A stretch of 64,000 bases of DNA from positions 310,001 to 374,000 of the forward strand of contig NZ_WIND01000001.1 of the NCBI RefSeq assembly GCF_009697225.1, in the 5' to 3' direction. The translations under genes and the position numbers were made by a program. How positions within the stretch are numbered: the first letter of the stretch is position 1; each line of letters begins with the position of its first letter. This document shows positions 29,732 through 38,129 of the stretch, in pieces. The notes under the pieces were generated by a model. That model had not been told where the DNA came from. It was given only the letters and a program-made list of their open reading frames with translations, and ran no database searches. The DNA is from Halovulum marinum (GTDB lineage Bacteria; Pseudomonadota; Alphaproteobacteria; Rhodobacterales; Rhodobacteraceae).

Positions 29732-30895
29732 CTATTCCGTCGCCTTCATCAGCTCGCGCCCGATCAGCATCCGGCGGATCTCGGAGGTGCCGGCGCCGAT
29801 CTCCATCAGCTTGGCGTCGCGCATGATCCGCGCCAGCGGCGAGTCGTTCATGTAGCCTGCGCCGCCCATTGCCTGGACGCCCTGCACCGCCATCTCCATC
29901 GCCTTTTCCGAGGCGTAGAGCACGCAGCCCGCCGCATCCTGCCGCGTCACCTGGCCCCGGTCGCAGGCCTTGGCGACCTCGTAGACATAGGCCCGGCAGG
30001 CGTTCATCGTCGAGTAGATGTCGGCGATCTTGCCCTGCATCAGCTGGAACTCCCCGATCTTCTGCCCGAACTGCTTGCGCTCGTGCATGTAGGGCATGAT
30101 GTGATCGAGGATCGCGTGCATCAGGCCGATGCCGATGCCCGACAGCACCACGCGCTCGTAGTCGAGGCCCGACATCAGCACCCGCACGCCCTGCCCTTCC
30201 TGCCCCAGCACGTTCCCGAACGGCACCTCGACGTTGTCGAAGGTGATCTCGGCGGTGTTCGATCCGCGCATGCCCAGCTTGTCGAAATGCGGCCCGACCG
30301 AGAATCCGGTCATCTCGCGCTCGATCAGGAAGGCGGTGATGCCCTGCGCGCCCGCGTCCGGGTCGGTCTTGGCGTAGACCACCAGCACGCCGGCGTCCGG
30401 GCTGTTGGTGATCCAGTATTTCGAGCCGTTCAGCACATAGCGGTCGTTGCGTTTCTCGGCGCGCAGCCTCATCGACACCACGTCCGAGCCGGCCCCGGCC
30501 TCGGACATCGCCAGGCTGCCGACCGTCCGCCCCGAGATCAGCCCCGGAAGGAAGGCCGCCTTCTGCTCCGGCGTGCCGTTCAGCGCGATCTGGTTGACGC
30601 ACAGGTTGGAATGCGCGCCGTAGCTGAGACTGACCGAGGCCGAGGCGCGGGCGATCTCCTCGACCGCGACGACATGCGCCAGATAGCCCATGCCCGCGCC
30701 GCCGTCGGCCTCGGGAACGGTGATGCCCAGCAGGCCGAGCTCGCCCATCTCGGACCAGAGCGCGTTCGGAAACCGGTTGTCGCGGTCGATCTGCACCGCA
30801 AGCGGCGCCACCCGCTCCTGCGCCCAGCGGTGTACCATGTCGCGCAGCGCCTCGACATCCTCGCCGCAGTCGAATCGCATCGACGCCGTGAACAT
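29732..30895 (-). CDS. ivd: Isovaleryl-CoA dehydrogenase
   Basis: This is an acyl-CoA dehydrogenase of 387 residues, the normal IVD length. SLAMSEAGAGSDVVSMRLRAE is the first acyl-CoA dehydrogenase signature, and QLMQGKIADIYSTMNACRAYVYE lies in the C-terminal helical domain. The catalytic-base region GLDYERVVLSGIGIGLM matches isovaleryl-CoA dehydrogenases, where the glutamate sits in this helix rather than near the C-terminus. It oxidises isovaleryl-CoA with FAD and feeds electrons to ETF. It is the first gene of the leucine operon; an AGGGGAGGA-like site precedes the ATG, and a palindromic operator candidate lies 27 bp further up. Confidence 0.93.
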   Translation of the reverse strand: MFTASMRFDCGEDVEALRDMVHRWAQERVAPLAVQIDRDNRFPNALWSEMGELGLLGITVPEADGGAGMGYLAHVVAVEEIARASASVSLSYGAHSNLCVNQIALNGTPEQKAAFLPGLISGRTVGSLAMSEAGAGSDVVSMRLRAEKRNDRYVLNGSKYWITNSPDAGVLVVYAKTDPDAGAQGITAFLIEREMTGFSVGPHFDKLGMRGSNTAEITFDNVEVPFGNVLGQEGQGVRVLMSGLDYERVVLSGIGIGLMHAILDHIMPYMHERKQFGQKIGEFQLMQGKIADIYSTMNACRAYVYEVAKACDRGQVTRQDAAGCVLYASEKAMEMAVQGVQAMGGAGYMNDSPLARIMRDAKLMEIGAGTSEIRRMLIGRELMKATE

Positions 30896-30921
30896 GCGCC
30901 GTCCTCCCCTTTTTCTAGAAC

Positions 30922-30935
30922 TGAACAGATGTTCA
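30922..30935. promoter_or_regulatory. Perfect palindrome TGAACAGATGTTCA, candidate operator of the leucine operon
   Basis: TGAACA at 30922-30927 and TGTTCA at 30930-30935 form a perfect inverted repeat with a 2-bp centre. It sits just upstream of the isovaleryl-CoA dehydrogenase start, in the AT-rich core of the divergent gap. Fatty-acyl catabolic operons are often controlled by TetR- or MerR-type repressors binding such sites. No such regulator gene lies in this window. Confidence 0.5.
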
Positions 30936-31078
30936 TATAGATTTCAAGCCCGCTGTTGGCGCGCTGCCCGATCCCGGCCGCGCGCACCGTCGGCAGCCGT
31001 CCAGCCGGAGGGGCGGAAAACGTGGTATCCTGCAGGCCCCGACGGTCCGTCGGGATCAGTAACGAGGGAGCGATCGTC

Positions 31079-31411
31079 ATGACCAGATACCTGACCCAGT
31101 TCCGGTATTCGTCCAACTCCGTCGCAGCGATGGTGAAGAAGCCGCAGGACCGCCGCGCCGCCGCCGAAAAGCTGTTCGGCGCCGCGGGCGGCGAGATCGA
31201 ATGCATGTACTTCTGCTTCGGCGAGTACGATGGCCTGGTAATCACCGAGTTCCCGACCGACGTGGCGGCGGCCTCGGCGCTGCTGGCGGCGGGGTCGAGC
31301 GGAGCGTTCTCGGCGCTGAAGACCACGGTGCTGATCCCGAACGAGCGCGGGATCGAGGCGATGGAGGCCGCAGGCAAGGTTGCGCGCGAGTACACGCCCC
31401 CCACCGGCTGA
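31079..31411 (+). CDS. GYD domain protein
   Basis: The protein is 110 residues. MTRYLTQFRYSSNSVAAMVKKPQDRRAAAEKL followed by MYFCFGEYDGLVITEFPTDVAAASALLA is the GYD-domain pattern (ferredoxin-like fold), with the family tripeptide appearing here as E-Y-D. The ATG at 31079 has GAGGGA 10-15 bp upstream. It is a small cytosolic protein of unknown function, transcribed away from the leucine operon and followed by the his genes. Confidence 0.85.
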   Translation: MTRYLTQFRYSSNSVAAMVKKPQDRRAAAEKLFGAAGGEIECMYFCFGEYDGLVITEFPTDVAAASALLAAGSSGAFSALKTTVLIPNERGIEAMEAAGKVAREYTPPTG

Positions 31412-31554
31412 GCCGGCACCGGCCAGGCGCGGCGGTCGGCAACCCGCCGCCCGCCGCGTGGCCCGCAGACGGGATTCTGGCAAGGTGATCGAAGCCGGGC
31501 TTCCCCCCGCTCCGGCGCCCCGCTACAACGCGGTGCGACCAAAGCGAGGGCCCC

Positions 31555-32148
31555 ATGCGCAAAGCGACGGTAGAACGGAACACGGCAGAGACGAAGATCC
31601 GCGTCGAAATCGACCTGGACGGGACCGGGCACTTTGAAAACGCGACCGGCGTGGGGTTCTTCGACCACATGCTCGACCAGCTGGCCCGGCACGCGCTGAT
31701 CGACCTGAAGGTCGCGGCCGAGGGCGACACCCACATCGACGACCACCACACCGTCGAGGACGTCGGCATCGCCATCGGCAAGGCCCTGTCGCAGGCGGTC
31801 GGCGACAAGCGCGGCATCCGGCGCTACGGCGCGTGCCTGCTGCCGATGGACGACACGCTTGTGCGCGCCGCGCTGGACCTGAGCGGGCGGCCGTTCCTGG
31901 TGTGGAAGGTGGCGTTCACCGCCCCCACCATCGGCGCCTTCGACACCGAGCTGGTGCGCGAGTTCTTCCAGGCGCTCAGCACCCACGGCGGCATCACCCT
32001 GCACGTCGAGCGGATCGACGGCGTCAACAGCCACCACATCGCCGAGGCCGCGTTCAAGGCGGTGGCGCGCGCGCTGCGCGACGCGCTGGAGACCGATCCG
32101 CGCACCGCGACATCGGTGCCGTCCACGAAGGGCACGCTGAGCGAATGA
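31555..32148 (+). CDS. hisB: Imidazoleglycerol-phosphate dehydratase HisB
   Basis: The protein is 197 residues, the monofunctional bacterial length. Metal-binding motifs are [36 protein letters not shown] and the second half-repeat [20 protein letters not shown] with [19 protein letters not shown]. It dehydrates imidazoleglycerol phosphate in histidine synthesis. GCGAGGG lies just upstream of the ATG. The stop overlaps the hisH start (ATGA). Confidence 0.95.
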   Translation: MRKATVERNTAETKIRVEIDLDGTGHFENATGVGFFDHMLDQLARHALIDLKVAAEGDTHIDDHHTVEDVGIAIGKALSQAVGDKRGIRRYGACLLPMDDTLVRAALDLSGRPFLVWKVAFTAPTIGAFDTELVREFFQALSTHGGITLHVERIDGVNSHHIAEAAFKAVARALRDALETDPRTATSVPSTKGTLSE

Positions 32149-32786
32149 GCACGGTCATCATCGACTACGAATCCGGCAACCTGCACTCGGCCGAGAAAAG
32201 CTTTCAGCGGATGGCGGCGGAAACCGGCGCCGGCGCGGTGGTGGTGACCTCGGACCCGGACACCGTGCGCGGCGCGGACCGCATCGTGCTGCCCGGCGTC
32301 GGCGCCTTCGCCGACTGCCGCGCCGGGCTGGACGCGATCCCCGGCATGGTCGATGCGCTGGAGGAACGGGTTCTCGCCGGCGGCGTGCCGTTCATGGGCA
32401 TCTGCGTCGGCCAGCAGCTGATGACCACCATCGGCCGCGAGCATGGCGCCGACGCCCCCGGCTTCGGCTGGATCCCGGGCGAGTGCGTGCGCATCGCCCC
32501 CGAGGACCCGGCGCTGAAGATCCCGCACATGGGCTGGAACGCGCTGGAGAACCTTGCCCCGCACCCGGTGTTCGCCGGGCTGGCCGAGGGCGATCACGCC
32601 TATTTCGTGCACTCCTATCACGTGAAGCCGACGAACGCGGACGACGTGCTGGCGGTGACCGATTACGGCGGGCCGATCACCGCCGCGATCGGCCGCGACA
32701 ACATGATCGGCACCCAGTTCCACCCCGAGAAAAGCCAGCGCACCGGCCTGCTGCTGATCGCGAACTTCCTGATCTGGAAGCCCTGA
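32145..32786 (+). CDS. hisH: Imidazole glycerol phosphate synthase glutaminase subunit HisH
   Basis: The protein is 213 residues. It is a class I glutamine amidotransferase with the nucleophile elbow GICVGQQL (Cys87) and the HPEKSQ pair (His193, Glu195) completing the triad. The start overlaps the hisB stop. HisH supplies ammonia to HisF; hisA and hisF, which usually follow in related genomes, are not in the window, because the next gene is a convergent multicopper oxidase. Confidence 0.95.
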   Translation: MSTVIIDYESGNLHSAEKSFQRMAAETGAGAVVVTSDPDTVRGADRIVLPGVGAFADCRAGLDAIPGMVDALEERVLAGGVPFMGICVGQQLMTTIGREHGADAPGFGWIPGECVRIAPEDPALKIPHMGWNALENLAPHPVFAGLAEGDHAYFVHSYHVKPTNADDVLAVTDYGGPITAAIGRDNMIGTQFHPEKSQRTGLLLIANFLIWKP

Positions 32787-32813
32787 GCACTGCCGCCGGC
32801 GATGCCGCGCCGT

Positions 32814-34187
32814 CTAGACGACGCGGATCCAGGTGCCCATGCCGGCGGCATGGTGCGACAGCATGTGGCAGTGGAACAGCCAGTCGCCCGGGTTGTCCAG
32901 CAGCACCGCGATCTCGCGCACGCTGCCCGGATCGACCAGGAACGTGTCCCGCGCCGGGCCCATGCCGCCGGTGGGCAGCACCTCGCGGACGTGATGGCCG
33001 TGCAGGTGCATGGCGTGCGGAAACGCGGTCTGGTTGACGATCGGGATGCGCAGCGTCTCGCCGCGGGCCACCTCGGCCATGGGATCGGGGGGCGCGCCGG
33101 CCTGCCCGTTCAGCGCCCAGAAGATGCCCTGCTGCGCCAGCGCCTGACCGTCGAGCGTCTCGCCCCGGAACACCGCCTCGCGCAGGCCGCGCATCGCGCC
33201 GCCGTCTATCCGCAGCGGCACGCTGCGCGCCTCGCCCGGTTGCGGCAGCGCCAGCTGCGCCGGGTTCGGCGGCAATGCCGCCAGCGCACCGCGCCGCGCG
33301 CCACCGCCGTCCTCGATCGGGAACGCGGCCAGCGCGAAGCCCTCGCCCTGGAAGATCTCCAGCACGAACGCCTCCTGCCCGACCTCGCCGGTGACGTCGG
33401 CGATCAGGTCGACACGGCCGCCGGGGGCGACGAACATCTGCCCGATCGGCAGCGGCTGCTCCAGCGGCATGCCGTCGACCGCCGCGATCCAGCCGCTGAG
33501 CCCCTGCACCGACAGCTCGAAGATGCGGCCCGGCGCGGTGTTGATCAGCCGCAGCCGCAGCCGCTCGTGCCGGCGCACCGGCTGGCTGTAGGCGGCTTCG
33601 CCGTTGGTGGTGACGAAATTGCCGATCCGGCCGGCGTGCGCGGCGTCGTGCATGTTGTCGAAATCGCCGCTGATCGCGGCCGGATCGATCAGCCGCCAGT
33701 CGGACAGCGTCAGCACCAGGTCGCGGTCGACCTCGGGCGGTTCCGGCTCGTCGACGATCAGCGGCCCGGCCAGCCCGCGCGACACCTGCTCGATCGCCTT
33801 GAAGTGCGAGTGGTACCAGTAGGTGCCCGCGTCCGGCACGGCGAAATCGTAGGCGAAGCGCCCGCCGGGCGCGACCGCCTCCTGCGTCAGGCCGGGCACG
33901 CCGTCCATCGCGTTCTCCAGCCGGATGCCGTGCCAGTGCACGGTGGTCGGCCGCGGCAGGTCGTTGACCAGCTCGCGCGACACGCGCCCGCCCTGTGCCG
34001 CCCGGATCAGCGGGCCGGGCGCGGACCCGCCGTAGACCCACATCTCGGTCGCCGGGTATTCGGCCGGCGCCAGCTGCACCTGGCCGACCGCGGCCCGCAG
34101 CTCCTGGGTTCCTGCCCGCAGCGGGCCCCGCGGCAGGACAACCCCCGCCGCGATGCCGCCCAGCATCGCGCGTCGCGTCAGCTTCAC
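32814..34187 (-). CDS. Tat-exported multicopper oxidase
   Basis: The protein is 457 residues. The N-terminus has a twin-arginine motif (TRRAMLGG) and hydrophobic stretch. Three cupredoxin domains carry the copper-site motifs HWHG, WYHSHF, HAMHLHGHH and near the C-terminus HCHMLSHHAAGM, with all type 1, 2 and 3 ligands present. It is related to CueO/laccase-like oxidases and lacks the long Met-rich insert of CueO. It probably oxidises Cu(I), other metals or phenolics in the periplasm. It starts 12 bp downstream of the phaC stop, so it may be cotranscribed with phaC, an unusual pairing. Confidence 0.9.
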   Translation of the reverse strand: MKLTRRAMLGGIAAGVVLPRGPLRAGTQELRAAVGQVQLAPAEYPATEMWVYGGSAPGPLIRAAQGGRVSRELVNDLPRPTTVHWHGIRLENAMDGVPGLTQEAVAPGGRFAYDFAVPDAGTYWYHSHFKAIEQVSRGLAGPLIVDEPEPPEVDRDLVLTLSDWRLIDPAAISGDFDNMHDAAHAGRIGNFVTTNGEAAYSQPVRRHERLRLRLINTAPGRIFELSVQGLSGWIAAVDGMPLEQPLPIGQMFVAPGGRVDLIADVTGEVGQEAFVLEIFQGEGFALAAFPIEDGGGARRGALAALPPNPAQLALPQPGEARSVPLRIDGGAMRGLREAVFRGETLDGQALAQQGIFWALNGQAGAPPDPMAEVARGETLRIPIVNQTAFPHAMHLHGHHVREVLPTGGMGPARDTFLVDPGSVREIAVLLDNPGDWLFHCHMLSHHAAGMGTWIRVV

Positions 34188-34199
34188 CTTGACCTCATC

Positions 34200-36005
34200 T
34201 CAGCGCTTGTCGAAGCGCACCCTGACATATTCGCCCGGCGCATCGGCGAGCGCGCCCAGCGTCTTGCCCGGCTCGCGGGCGTTCACCTTCCGCCCCGAGC
34301 GCGCGGCCAGCCACTTGTCCCAGTCCGGCCACCAGCTGCCCGGCGTTTCCTCGGCCGCGGCCATCCACTCGGCGATGTCGGCGTGGGACATGTCCTCGTT
34401 GGTCCAGTACTGGTACTTCTGCGCCGCCGGCGGGTTCACCACTCCGGCGATGTGCCCCGAGCCCGACAGCACGAAGCGCACCTTGGCCTTGGTCATCAGC
34501 CGCGCGCCGCGATAGACCGACGCCGCCGGCGCGATGTGATCCTCGCGGGTGGCGACGTGATAGACCGGCCCCTTGATGTCGGCCAGCGTCACCGGCGTGC
34601 CCAGCACCCGGGTCCGCCCCGAGGCGAAGTCGTTGTCGTCGTAGAAATGGTCCAGGTAGAAATGATGGACCTTGGCCGGCATCGCGGTGGAATCGGCGTT
34701 CCAGTACAGCAGGTCGAACGGGAACGGGTCTTTGCCCAGCATGTAGTTGTTGACGACGTAGGACCAGATCAGGTCGTTCGACCGCAGCATGTTGAACGCC
34801 TGCGCCATCTTGTTGGCGGGCAGGTACCCTTTCTCCATCTCCTCGCCGACGGCGCGGATCGTCTGGTCGTCGACGAACACCTGCAACTCGCCCGCGTCGG
34901 CGAAATCCAGCTGCGCGGTGAAGAATGTGGCCGACGACACGCGCTTGTCGCCGGTCTTGCCGAAATAGGCCATCAGCGTGCCGGCCAGCGTGCCGCCGAT
35001 GCAGTACGACGCCAGGTTCAGCGACGTCTGCCCGGTCTCTTCCAGCGCCTTGTCGATCGCGGTGATCGCGCCCTTGGTGATGTAGCTGTCCCAGGTCTCG
35101 TCGCGCTGGCGCTCGTCCGGGTTGACCCACGAGATCATGAACACGGTGTGGCCCTGCGCCACCAGCCACTTCACCATCGACTTCTTCTCGTTCAGGTCCA
35201 GCACGTAGTACTTGTTGATCCACGGCGGGATGATCAGCAGCGGCCTGGCATGCACCTTCTCGGTCGTCGGGGTGTACTGGATCAGCTCCAGCAGATCGTT
35301 GCGGAACACCACCTTGCCCGGGCTGATCGCCATGTCGCGGCCGACCTCGAACGCGTCCATGTCGGTCTGCCGGATCAGCAACTGGCCCTTGCCGCGCTCC
35401 AGGTCCGCCAGCATCATCTTCAGCCCGCGCACCAGGTTCGCGCCCTTCTCCTCGGCGGTGGCCTCGAGGACCTCGGGGTTGAGGGCGAAGAAATTCGCCG
35501 GGTTCATCGCCTCGACGAAGTTGCGGGTGTAGAACTCGGCCTTCCTGCGCTCGCGCGGGTCCATGTCGCCCAGGTTGTGGACCGTGTGGTTGATCCAGCC
35601 GGCGGTCAGCAGGTAGTTCTCCTTCAGATAGTCGAACAGCGCGTTCTCGGACCATTCCTTGTGCTGGAAGCGCTTGCCGGGGTCGGCCCTGCGCGGCAGG
35701 TCCGGGGTTTCGGCGTCCTTCGCGCCCAGCCATTTCAGCGTCGCCGCCTGCCACAGCGCGGCCTGGTCGGCCCACAGGTCCAGCGTCGCGTCGGCGACGT
35801 ATTTCGGATTCTCGTACATGGCGCGGGCCAGTGCGATCCAGGCCGGCATCGTGTTCAGCGGGTCGGCGTTGCGCGGCATCCCCTCGCCGGCCTGCGCCTC
35901 GATGAAGCGTTTCCAGATCTTGTGCGAGATATCCATGACCTCGGTCATGTTCGCCGCGGTCTCGGCGCTCTGCCCCAGCAGCGTCTGGTCGGTATCGCTG
36001 GTCAT
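34200..36005 (-). CDS. phaC: Class I poly(3-hydroxyalkanoate) synthase
   Basis: The protein is 601 residues. The N-terminal PhaC domain includes NPANFFALNPEVLEAT and RQTDMDAFEVGRDMA. The alpha/beta-hydrolase core has PLLIIPPWINKYYVLDL and the lipase-like box SYCIGG with catalytic Cys335. Conserved WNADSTAMPAKVHHFYL and GSGHIAGVVNPP (catalytic His region) follow. The ATG at 36005 has GGAAGCGACCGGAAC upstream. It polymerises (R)-3-hydroxyacyl-CoA into storage granules. It is divergent from the lipoprotein gene with a 68-bp gap; no phaZ, phaP or phaR is present in the window. Confidence 0.94.
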   Translation of the reverse strand: MTSDTDQTLLGQSAETAANMTEVMDISHKIWKRFIEAQAGEGMPRNADPLNTMPAWIALARAMYENPKYVADATLDLWADQAALWQAATLKWLGAKDAETPDLPRRADPGKRFQHKEWSENALFDYLKENYLLTAGWINHTVHNLGDMDPRERRKAEFYTRNFVEAMNPANFFALNPEVLEATAEEKGANLVRGLKMMLADLERGKGQLLIRQTDMDAFEVGRDMAISPGKVVFRNDLLELIQYTPTTEKVHARPLLIIPPWINKYYVLDLNEKKSMVKWLVAQGHTVFMISWVNPDERQRDETWDSYITKGAITAIDKALEETGQTSLNLASYCIGGTLAGTLMAYFGKTGDKRVSSATFFTAQLDFADAGELQVFVDDQTIRAVGEEMEKGYLPANKMAQAFNMLRSNDLIWSYVVNNYMLGKDPFPFDLLYWNADSTAMPAKVHHFYLDHFYDDNDFASGRTRVLGTPVTLADIKGPVYHVATREDHIAPAASVYRGARLMTKAKVRFVLSGSGHIAGVVNPPAAQKYQYWTNEDMSHADIAEWMAAAEETPGSWWPDWDKWLAARSGRKVNAREPGKTLGALADAPGEYVRVRFDKR

Positions 36006-36073
36006 GTTCCGGTCGCTTCCTTGCAGGTCATTTCCCCCGGCCCTATCCTCGCCGCAGTTTCGGAGACGCGGAC

Positions 36074-36403
36074 ATGGGCTCACTGACATCGTTTGTACCG
36101 CAACTGCGCGGACGCGTCACCAACGCGGCGTGGCTGATCCTGTGCGGCATGATCGCCGGCTGCGGCCTGCAGGCGCCCGACACCGGCTATGCGCCATCGG
36201 CGCAGGCGCGGGCGGCGGCGTTCCCGGCGCTGCTGCCGCAGCCGCAGGTCGAGTCGGCGATGGCGCCGGCGCCGCCCGCGGCCGACCTCGGCCCGCTGGC
36301 GGGCCGGGCCGAGGCGCTGCGGGCGCGCGCGCAAAGCCTGTCCGCGCCGGTACTGGACCCGGCGGCGCGGGCGCGCCTGCAATCGGCCGGCGGCGCCGGC
36401 TGA
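36074..36403 (+). CDS. Small putative lipoprotein
   Basis: The protein is 109 residues. A hydrophobic N-terminal segment ends in a lipobox-like MIAGC (Cys about 30), followed by a Pro/Ala-rich low-complexity linker and a short Ala/Arg helix. The N-region is long for a signal peptide, so a later start is possible; GGAGACGCGGAC precedes the ATG at 36074. No family is recognised. It is divergent from phaC and 77 bp before alaC. Confidence 0.55.
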   Translation: MGSLTSFVPQLRGRVTNAAWLILCGMIAGCGLQAPDTGYAPSAQARAAAFPALLPQPQVESAMAPAPPAADLGPLAGRAEALRARAQSLSAPVLDPAARARLQSAGGAG

Positions 36404-36480
36404 GCCGCGAAAACCGCTGGCGTTGATTGCGCCGCGGTCCTAAAACCCGCACACTTCACCCGCATCAAGAGGCCTGTCCG

Positions 36481-37719
36481 ATGCCCGAGGAATTCTACCG
36501 CATCAAGCGTCTGCCCCCCTACGTGTTCGCCGAGGTGAACCGGCTGAAGGCAGAGTACCGCGCGGCAGGCATGGACATCATCGATTTCGGCATGGGCAAT
36601 CCGGACATGGATACCCCCAGCCACATCGTCGACAAGCTGTGCGAGACGGTGCGCCGGCCGCGCACCCACCGCTATTCCGCCTCGAAGGGCATCCCCGGCC
36701 TGCGCCGCGCCCAGGCCGGCTATTACCAGCGCCGGTTCGGCGTCAAGCTGGACCCGGAATCCGAGGTGATCGCCACCCTCGGCTCGAAGGAAGGGCTGGC
36801 GAACCTGGCGATGGCGATCACCGCGCCGGGCGACGTGATGCTGGTGCCGAACCCCAGCTACCCGATCCACCCCTACGGCTTCATGATCGCCGGCGGCACC
36901 CTGCGCCACATCCAGACGCTGGAAGCCGACGGCAGGTTCCGCCCGGACGCCTACCTGCGCGCGCTGGAGCGGGCGGTGATGCACTCGGTGCCGAAGCCGG
37001 TGGCGGTGGTGGTCAGCTTCCCGTCGAACCCGACCGCACAGCTGGCCGACCTCGACTTCTATGCCGAGCTGGTGCGCTTCGCCCGCAAGCACGATCTGTG
37101 GGTGCTGAGCGATCTGGCCTATGCCGAAATCTATTTCGACGGCAACCCGCCGCCCTCGATCCTGCAGATCGACGGCGCCAAGGAGGTGGCGGTCGAGTTC
37201 ACCTCGCTGTCCAAGACCTATGCCATGCCGGGCTGGCGCATGGGCTTCGCCGTCGGCAACAGCCGCCTGATCGGCGCGCTGACCCGGATCAAGAGCTATC
37301 TCGACTACGGCGCCTTCACGCCGGTGCAGGTCGCCGCCGCCGCGGCGCTGAACGGCCCGCAGGACTGCGTCGAGGAGATCCGCGGCATCTACCGCTCGCG
37401 CCGCGACGTGCTGGTCGAGTCGATGGCCCGCGCCGGCTGGGACATTCCCGCCCCGCCCGCGACCATGTTCGCCTGGGCGCCGATTCCGCCGGCCTTCGCC
37501 GACATGGGCTCGATGGCGTTCTCGAAAATGCTGCTGAAGGAGGCCGAGGTCGCGGTCTCGCCCGGCATCGGCTTCGGCGAATACGGCGAGGGCTACGTCC
37601 GCATCGGCCTGGTCGAGAACGAGCAGCGCATACGCCAGGCCGCCCGCAACATCCGCCAGGTGCTGAACGATCCGGAAAGGATGCTGGCCCGGCACGCGCC
37701 GGTCGAGGCCGCGGAATGA
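36481..37719 (+). CDS. alaC: Pyridoxal-phosphate aminotransferase, AlaC-like alanine transaminase
   Basis: This is a class I/II aminotransferase of 412 residues. Landmarks are FGMGNPDMDTPSHIVDKL, HRYSASKGIPGLRRAQAGYY, SFPSNPTAQ, LSDLAYAEIYFDG and the PLP-lysine segment SLSKTYAMPGWRMGFAVGN. The FGMGNPD beginning and overall length match AlaC/YfdZ. Alanine-pyruvate transamination is the likely reaction; LL-diaminopimelate-type activity is the alternative. The ATG at 36481 has AAGAGG upstream. The stop overlaps the RraB-like gene start by four bases. Confidence 0.87.
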   Translation: MPEEFYRIKRLPPYVFAEVNRLKAEYRAAGMDIIDFGMGNPDMDTPSHIVDKLCETVRRPRTHRYSASKGIPGLRRAQAGYYQRRFGVKLDPESEVIATLGSKEGLANLAMAITAPGDVMLVPNPSYPIHPYGFMIAGGTLRHIQTLEADGRFRPDAYLRALERAVMHSVPKPVAVVVSFPSNPTAQLADLDFYAELVRFARKHDLWVLSDLAYAEIYFDGNPPPSILQIDGAKEVAVEFTSLSKTYAMPGWRMGFAVGNSRLIGALTRIKSYLDYGAFTPVQVAAAAALNGPQDCVEEIRGIYRSRRDVLVESMARAGWDIPAPPATMFAWAPIPPAFADMGSMAFSKMLLKEAEVAVSPGIGFGEYGEGYVRIGLVENEQRIRQAARNIRQVLNDPERMLARHAPVEAAE

Positions 37720-38054
37720 CCGCGGCCGAGGACGCCTGGGACTGGGAGCATCAGCAGGCCGTCACCCGGTTGACCGTGCAGCGCATCCTGTCCGAATCCG
37801 GCCTGGCCGAGGGGGTCGCGGTCGAGCTCGACCTCGACTTCGTGCCCACCGACGCCGCGGACCGCGCCGCGGCGGTGCGCAAGCTGGGCATGTTCGGCTA
37901 CGGCGTCGAGGCCGCCGAGGACGGTGCCCTGCGCGTCGCGGCCGGTTCGGTGCCGCTGGAGGCGGACGCCATCTGGCAGCACGAGGAACGCACCAGCCGG
38001 ATCGCACTGATCCACGGCTACGAACCCGACGGCTGGGGCTTCGCCGAGCCCTGA
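37716..38054 (+). CDS. RraB-like ribonuclease E inhibitor family protein
   Basis: The protein is 112 residues, soluble and acidic. The pattern of an N-terminal helix, a 'vaveldLDFVPTDAADRAAAVRKLGMFGYGVEA' alpha-beta unit, and a terminal HGYEPDGWGFAEP matches the RraB (regulator of RNase E B) family. E. coli RraB is slightly longer. Translationally coupled to alaC. Whether it acts on RNase E here is inferred from the family only. Confidence 0.65.
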   Translation: MTAAEDAWDWEHQQAVTRLTVQRILSESGLAEGVAVELDLDFVPTDAADRAAAVRKLGMFGYGVEAAEDGALRVAAGSVPLEADAIWQHEERTSRIALIHGYEPDGWGFAEP

Positions 38055-38129
38055 GGCCGCCCCGGGCCTTGGGCTTGCGGGAGGGGCCGCCCTCGACTAA
38101 GGGAACGCGCGGGCAAACAGGGGACTTCC

